Below, one piece after another: positions 28,706 to 29,482 of a DNA stretch of 29,482 nt. Numbering within the stretch: the stretch's first letter is position 1; each line of letters opens with the position of its first letter. The stretch is from a bacterium (GTDB taxonomy: Bacteria; Spirochaetota; Spirochaetia; JABEVK01), in NCBI GenBank assembly GCA_021781625.1, contig JAJXWL010000005.1, forward strand, positions 1-29,482. Direction: 5' to 3'. The notes below the pieces were generated by a model. The model saw only the letters and a list, made by a program, of their open reading frames with translations, was not told the DNA's origin and ran no database searches. Position numbers and translations under genes: made by a program.

Positions 28706-29482
28706 ATGCCCGATTTGATCCAACCCCAAGTTCTTAAAGGTTTTCGTGATGCCCTTCCTACCCAGGAACTTCAACGCCGAACTTTAATGGCTAAACTTGA
28801 ACAAGTTTTTCGTTCCTTTGGTTTCGTACCGATCGATACTCCCGCTTTAGAATATTCTGAAATTCTTTTGGGCAAAGGTGGCGGAGAAACCGAAAAGCAA
28901 ATGTTCCGGTTCGAGGATAATGGTGGTCGGGACGTCGCCTTAAGGTTTGATCTTACGGTACCCTTTGCCCGTTTTATGGCAACAAACCTGCCGCAGTTGG
29001 CGCTACCTTTTAAGCGGTATCACATGGCCAAGGTATGGCGAGGAGAAAAGCCCCAAAAAGGTCGTTACCGAGAATTTTTTCAATGCGACTGTGATATCGT
29101 TGGTGTAGATTCTGCGGCGGCAGATTTTGAAATTCTTGCCATCATGGCCCGTTCTTTAGAAGCCGTGGGTGCCGAAGCATCGACAGTCTTGATTAACCAT
29201 CGAGGGCTGTTTAACCGGTTTCTTAGCCGTTTAGGAGTTCAGGACCAATCGGTTGAAATTCTTCGCACCGTCGATAAAGTTTCAAAAATTGGTCGTGAGG
29301 AAGTCCTAGTCCTTTTAGAGACCCTAACTGGGCGTTCTAGTGCAGAACAAATCCTCGCTTACATCGAAACATCTGGTGAGCCTGACGAGGCCTTACTCAA
29401 GTTAGAAGCTCTGGCTGGTGGACCGGCCGAAGATTCACAACGTCTTCGTGAGGTTCTGAGCATGCTCCGAGAAAATCAGTTA
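28706..29482 (+). CDS. hisS: Histidyl-tRNA synthetase (3' truncated by window end)
   Basis: 259 codons of the N-terminal part are in view, open to the window edge. Class II aaRS features: LKGFRDALPTQELQRRTLMAKLEQVFRSFGFVPIDTPALEYSEILLGKGGGETEKQMFRFEDNGGRDVALRFDLTVPFARFMA, then motif 2 YREFFQCDCDIVGVDS. The GGGETEKQMFRFED loop and the DLTVPFARFMA segment are typical of HisRS. Charges tRNA-His. It is the first gene of a rightward unit and divergent from the ArsR-type gene, sharing a 96-bp control region. Confidence 0.95.
   Translation, partial: MPDLIQPQVLKGFRDALPTQELQRRTLMAKLEQVFRSFGFVPIDTPALEYSEILLGKGGGETEKQMFRFEDNGGRDVALRFDLTVPFARFMATNLPQLALPFKRYHMAKVWRGEKPQKGRYREFFQCDCDIVGVDSAAADFEILAIMARSLEAVGAEASTVLINHRGLFNRFLSRLGVQDQSVEILRTVDKVSKIGREEVLVLLETLTGRSSAEQILAYIETSGEPDEALLKLEALAGGPAEDSQRLREVLSMLRENQL

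Noticed and set aside
1..29482. CRISPR arrays, insertion sequences or rRNA genes
   Set aside because: No regularly spaced repeats, no transposase gene other than the integrase, and no rRNA-like sequence were found.

Overview
The window joins the early and lysogeny half of an integrated prophage (about 1-7203, continuing past the left edge) to a stretch of bacterial chromosome (about 7203 to the right edge). The chromosome part most likely belongs to a spirochaete or close relative. It has the flagellar order flgF-flgG-flgA-flgI-flgJ with no flgH between flgA and flgI, a FlgJ with only the rod domain, a 7TM-type hybrid histidine kinase, and a beta-barrel outer membrane protein next to a FecR-domain protein. 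The species cannot be named from sequence alone.

Prophage (1-7203). Thirteen leftward genes run from a strong promoter at 5053-5081, and nearly all are joined by 1-4 bp stop/start overlaps. They encode a ribbon-helix-helix (RHH) regulator, a Rha/KilAC antirepressor-like protein, a 52-aa basic protein, several small unknowns, a Gp157-like protein, and a recombination module: RecT-like annealing protein, NinB-like protein, NinG nuclease, SSB, then a Lar-like zinc-finger protein. A second, divergent RHH gene, a DUF4468-type lipoprotein and a tyrosine integrase fill 5150-7047. The integrase lies beside the 3' end of a tRNA-Thr(CGU) gene, the likely attachment site. Three copies of a GTGTACCA-type motif between the integrase and the tRNA look like integrase or excisionase sites.

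Chromosome (7203-29482). In order: tRNA-Thr (-); hybrid sensor kinase; flagellar rod/P-ring genes flgF, flgG, flgA, flgI, flgJ, followed by a lone ABC ATPase; a small three-helix membrane protein; a PRPP synthetase; a leftward operon of unknown exported protein, beta-barrel protein, FecR-domain protein and Ldh2-type dehydrogenase (19642 to 16269); rimO; leuA (-) with an elaborate leader; a single-domain response regulator and an exported unknown; a DEAH helicase; a cNMP-binding protein coupled to aroB and an ArsR-family regulator (all -); and the 5' part of hisS.

Two signals stand out. (1) The leuA leader holds a full transcription attenuator: a 20-aa leader peptide with seven leucines, mutually exclusive 1:2 and 2:3 pairings, and a 3:4 terminator with ten U. 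A second small leucine-rich ORF with a perfect Shine-Dalgarno lies between the terminator and leuA. (2) At least nine start codons lie only 5-7 nt after a -10 box, six of them with a TTGnnn -35 at exactly 17 bp (a seventh has an 18-bp spacer). Their mRNAs should be leaderless. The set covers the Leu leader peptide, rimO, hisS, arsR, aroB, the sensor kinase, the helicase, the outer-membrane operon and the prophage RHH gene.
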